Positions 61,431 through 64,000 of a DNA stretch of 64,000 nucleotides are shown here, in pieces. The translations under genes were made by a program, and so were the position numbers. The number at the start of each line of letters is the position of its first letter. Position 1 is the first letter of the stretch. This DNA comes from Prevotella sp. (GTDB taxonomy: Bacteria; Bacteroidota; Bacteroidia; Bacteroidales; Bacteroidaceae): NCBI GenBank assembly GCA_017548275.1, contig JAFZAH010000055.1, positions 1-64,000 of the forward strand, read 5' to 3'. Under the pieces are notes generated by a model. It saw nothing but the letters and a program-made list of their open reading frames with translations. It was not told the DNA's origin and searched no databases.

Positions 61431-62927
61431 ATGTCTGATAACAATATGAAAAAAACTCAGCATGAGGAAGAGCCAGACAATGAGTTTGTCCGCCGCATCG
61501 CTGAGAAAAAATACGAATTCGGCTTCACCACCGATGTCACCACCGAGATTATCGAGAAAGGCATCAATGAGGAGGTGGTAAGGCTTATTTCCGCAAAAAA
61601 AGGAGAACCCGACTGGATGCTTGACTTCCGGCTTCGGGCTTTCCGTTATTGGAGGGAGCAGCAACAGCCGACCTGGGGACACGTCCATGTGCCTCCCATC
61701 GACTATCAAGGCATCTCTTACTATGCCGACCCGATGGTCAAGAAGAAAAACGCCGACGGCAAGACGCCAACACTCGACGACATCGACCCTGAGGTGATGA
61801 AGACTTTCGACAAACTGGGCATACCCCTTGAGGAGCGGTTGGCGCTCAGCGGCATGGCCGTCGATGCCATCATGGACTCCGTGTCGGTCAAAACCACGTT
61901 CAAAGAGAAACTGGCCGAAAAGGGCATCATCTTCTGCTCTATCGGCGACGCCATCAAACATCATCCCGACCTGGTGCGCGAATACCTCGGCACTGTCGTT
62001 CCCTACCGCGACAATTTCTTCGCCGCGCTCAACAGTGCGGTCTTCAGCGACGGCTCATTCGTCTATATACCCAAAGGCGTAAGATGTCCAATGGAACTGA
62101 GCAGTTATTTCCGTATCAACGCCCGCAACACGGGACAGTTTGAGCGGACACTCATCATTGCCGACGACGATGCTTATGTCTCATATCTCGAAGGATGCAC
62201 AGCACCCATGCGCGACGAGAACCAACTCCATGCAGCCATCGTCGAAATCATTGTCAAGGAACGGGCCGAGGTGAAATACTCTACCGTGCAAAACTGGTAT
62301 CCTGGCGACGAGAAGGGGCGCGGAGGCGTGCTCAACCTCGTCACGAAAAGAGGCGAACTGCGCGGCGCCGACTCCAAACTGTCATGGACACAGGTGGAGA
62401 CTGGCAGTGCCATCACATGGAAATACCCCTCATGCATACTCCGTGGCGACCGCTCACAGGCGGAGTTCTACTCCGTGGCCGTGACCAACAATTATCAGGA
62501 GGCGGACACCGGCACGAAAATGATACACATCGGACGCGACACCAAGAGCACCATCATATCAAAGGGTATCAGCGCAGGACACAGCCAGAACTCATACCGC
62601 GGACTAGTGAGGGTGGGCACCAAGGCCGACAACGCCCGCAACTACAGTTCGTGCGACAGTCTGTTGCTGGGAAGCGAATGCGGTGCGCATACCTTCCCCT
62701 ACATGGACATCCACAATGACACCGCCATCGTGGAGCACGAGGCCACCACCAGCAAAATCAGCGAAGACCAACTCTTCTATTGCAACCAGCGCGGCATACC
62801 TACCGAACAGGCCGTAGGACTCATCGTCAACGGATATGCCAAGGAGGTGCTCAACAAACTCCCCATGGAGTTTGCCGTTGAGGCACAAAAACTCCTCTCC
62901 GTATCGCTCGAAGGGACGGTGGGATAA
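61431..62927 (+). CDS. sufB: Fe-S cluster assembly protein SufB
   Basis: 498 residues. [20 protein letters not shown] then [16 protein letters not shown] are the SufB N-terminal signature; the beta-helix core carries [20 protein letters not shown] and [20 protein letters not shown] with the conserved Cys and His used for cluster assembly. It forms the scaffold SufBC2D with the products of the next two genes. It precedes sufC by about 170 bp that contain a short GC repeat. Confidence 0.97.
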   Translation: MSDNNMKKTQHEEEPDNEFVRRIAEKKYEFGFTTDVTTEIIEKGINEEVVRLISAKKGEPDWMLDFRLRAFRYWREQQQPTWGHVHVPPIDYQGISYYADPMVKKKNADGKTPTLDDIDPEVMKTFDKLGIPLEERLALSGMAVDAIMDSVSVKTTFKEKLAEKGIIFCSIGDAIKHHPDLVREYLGTVVPYRDNFFAALNSAVFSDGSFVYIPKGVRCPMELSSYFRINARNTGQFERTLIIADDDAYVSYLEGCTAPMRDENQLHAAIVEIIVKERAEVKYSTVQNWYPGDEKGRGGVLNLVTKRGELRGADSKLSWTQVETGSAITWKYPSCILRGDRSQAEFYSVAVTNNYQEADTGTKMIHIGRDTKSTIISKGISAGHSQNSYRGLVRVGTKADNARNYSSCDSLLLGSECGAHTFPYMDIHNDTAIVEHEATTSKISEDQLFYCNQRGIPTEQAVGLIVNGYAKEVLNKLPMEFAVEAQKLLSVSLEGTVG

Positions 62928-62929
62928 AA

Positions 62930-62970
62930 ACCTCTTCCCCGACCCTCCCTGGGGGAGGGATATCAGATTG
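62930..62970 (+). repeat. GC palindromic repeat after sufB
   Basis: CTTCCCCGACCCTCCC then TGGGGGAGGGATAT, a member of the CCTCCC/GGGAGG family. Confidence 0.65.
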
Positions 62971-63096
62971 CCTGTAGCATGCGGTTTCTTACAATGACGT
63001 AGAATCGCGACAATCATCTAAAACCAAAATCTCTCTACAGACAAACAAATGTCTGAACTCCTGCAACTCCTGAACTCCTCAAAACAAAATATTGAA

Positions 63097-63849
63097 ATGT
63101 TAGAAGTCAAGAATTTACACGCCCGTATAGGTGACAAAGAGATATTACGCGGCATCGACCTCACCATCCGCGATGGTGAGACGCATGCCATCATGGGCCC
63201 CAACGGCTCAGGAAAGAGCACGCTCAGCGCGGTGCTCGTTGGCAATCCGCTGTACGAGGTGACCGAAGGCACCATCTTCTTCAACGGGAAGAACTTGTTG
63301 GAGATGAAACCCGAGGACAGGGCACACGAAGGGCTTTTCCTCTCGTTCCAGTACCCCGTCGAGATACCTGGAGTGTCGATGACCAATTTCATGCGTGCCG
63401 CCATCAACGAAAAAAGAAAATATGAGGGTATGGAACCGCTCAACGCCTCAGAGTTTCTCAAACTCATGCGCGAGAAACGGAAAATCGTGGAACTTGACAG
63501 CAAATTGTCTTCACGTTCAGTGAACGAAGGGTTCAGCGGCGGTGAGAAGAAACGCAACGAGATATTCCAGATGGCCATGCTCGAGCCCAAATTGGCCATC
63601 CTCGACGAGACCGACTCCGGACTCGATGTCGATGCCATGCGTATCGTGGCCGAGGGTGTCAACAAACTGCGCACGGCAGACAACAGCCGCATTGTCATTA
63701 CCCATTACGACCGCCTTTTGGAGATGATACGCCCCGATGTGGTGCATGTGCTCTATCAGGGACGCATCGTGAAAACGGCAGGCCCTGAACTCGCCAATGA
63801 CATCCAGCAGCGAGGCTACGACTGGATTAAAGCGGAAACGGAACAATAA
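63097..63849 (+). CDS. sufC: Fe-S cluster assembly ATPase SufC
   Basis: 250 residues from ATG 63097; an in-frame ATG at 63049 would translate the AACTCC leader into ELLQLLNSSKQ and is rejected. Walker A is GPNGSGKST, the signature FSGGEKKRNE, and Walker B LAILDETDSGLD with the SufC-specific Asp/Glu pair. It powers SufBC2D. Confidence 0.97.
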   Translation: MLEVKNLHARIGDKEILRGIDLTIRDGETHAIMGPNGSGKSTLSAVLVGNPLYEVTEGTIFFNGKNLLEMKPEDRAHEGLFLSFQYPVEIPGVSMTNFMRAAINEKRKYEGMEPLNASEFLKLMREKRKIVELDSKLSSRSVNEGFSGGEKKRNEIFQMAMLEPKLAILDETDSGLDVDAMRIVAEGVNKLRTADNSRIVITHYDRLLEMIRPDVVHVLYQGRIVKTAGPELANDIQQRGYDWIKAETEQ

Positions 63850-63852
63850 GAA

Positions 63853-64000
63853 ATGAAAAGCGAAAGTCAATATATTGATTTATACCGTCAGGCGGGAGAG
63901 ATGATTGCCCGCCACTCGGCACCTGCGATGAATGCCGTACGCGACGCCGCGTTCGGTGATTTCCAGCGGCTCGGCTTTCCGTCACAGAAAGTGGAACGGT
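63853..64000 (+). CDS. sufD: Fe-S cluster assembly protein SufD (5' part)
   Basis: 49 codons are visible from ATG 63853, 3 bp after the sufC stop, to the window edge. The residues AFGDFQRLGFPSQKVER match the N-terminal part of SufD (FxxLGFPxxKxE). This is the expected third gene of sufBCD. Confidence 0.9.
   Translation, partial: MKSESQYIDLYRQAGEMIARHSAPAMNAVRDAAFGDFQRLGFPSQKVER

Noticed and set aside
63049..63096. Upstream ATG for sufC
   Set aside because: It would translate AACTCC leader repeats; SufC proteins begin at the MLEVKNLHARI segment.

Overview
The window is chromosomal DNA of a Bacteroidales bacterium, most likely of the Prevotella group. The evidence is the recurrent promoter box TAnnTTTG (several copies with TTTG 19-20 bp upstream), the absence of Shine-Dalgarno sequences, and family-restricted genes: a SpmA-SpmB fusion, an S46 dipeptidyl-peptidase, Omp28-like proteins, a probable type IX secretion tail, a DUF6029-like barrel and an FprA flavoprotein. 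The genus is inferred.

Region 1 (1-10863) is an AT-richer accessory island beside a tRNA-Asn gene. It holds a two-gene anti-phage-type system: a PLD-nuclease/SNF2-like helicase followed by an Eco57I/PglX-like adenine methyltransferase. Between the promoter of this operon and the helicase start lies about 325 nt that folds into an elaborate RNA structure. Convergent to it is a leftward set of unrecognised genes with an XRE regulator. Three GGGTGCAA repeats lie between this set and the tRNA.

Region 2 (11160-25355) begins with an S41 protease and continues with an aryl-polyene/polyketide-like type II fatty-acid-synthase cluster: ketoreductase, three ketosynthases, two acyl carriers, dehydratase, thioesterase, LpxL-like acyltransferase, O-methyltransferase, a half-ketosynthase (chain-length-factor-like) protein and a small EamA-type membrane protein. 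One ketosynthase carries a fused C-terminal half-ketosynthase domain. No ammonia lyase, aryl-CoA/ACP ligase or MMPL exporter is present in the window.

Region 3 (25505-30964) encodes a secreted thioredoxin, a DUF6029-like outer-membrane protein and two Omp28/thioredoxin-fold surface proteins. Region 4 (31074-55396) is core and metabolic: tcdA, FprA, a PfkB sugar kinase, a pyridoxamine kinase, a DEAD-box helicase, two EF-hand/leucine-rich secreted paralogues, a LOG-family protein, a secreted hydrolase, a flavin reductase, a GH2 glycosidase, enolase, a long RluA-type pseudouridine synthase, a DPP7-like S46 peptidase, a flippase, SpmAB and greA. Region 5 (55476-64000) has an SDR, the rimP-nusA-infB operon and sufB-sufC-sufD, the last cut by the window edge.

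A genome-wide peculiarity runs through regions 2-5. Families of short intergenic repeats recur: a GC-rich palindrome CCTCCCCGAGGGGAGG, a purine-rich AAGGGGCAAGGAGCA element, and pyrimidine-rich tracts of AACTCC/TATCTCC words placed just upstream of start codons. Several have entered reading frames, giving new C-termini, linkers and an internal ketosynthase insertion.
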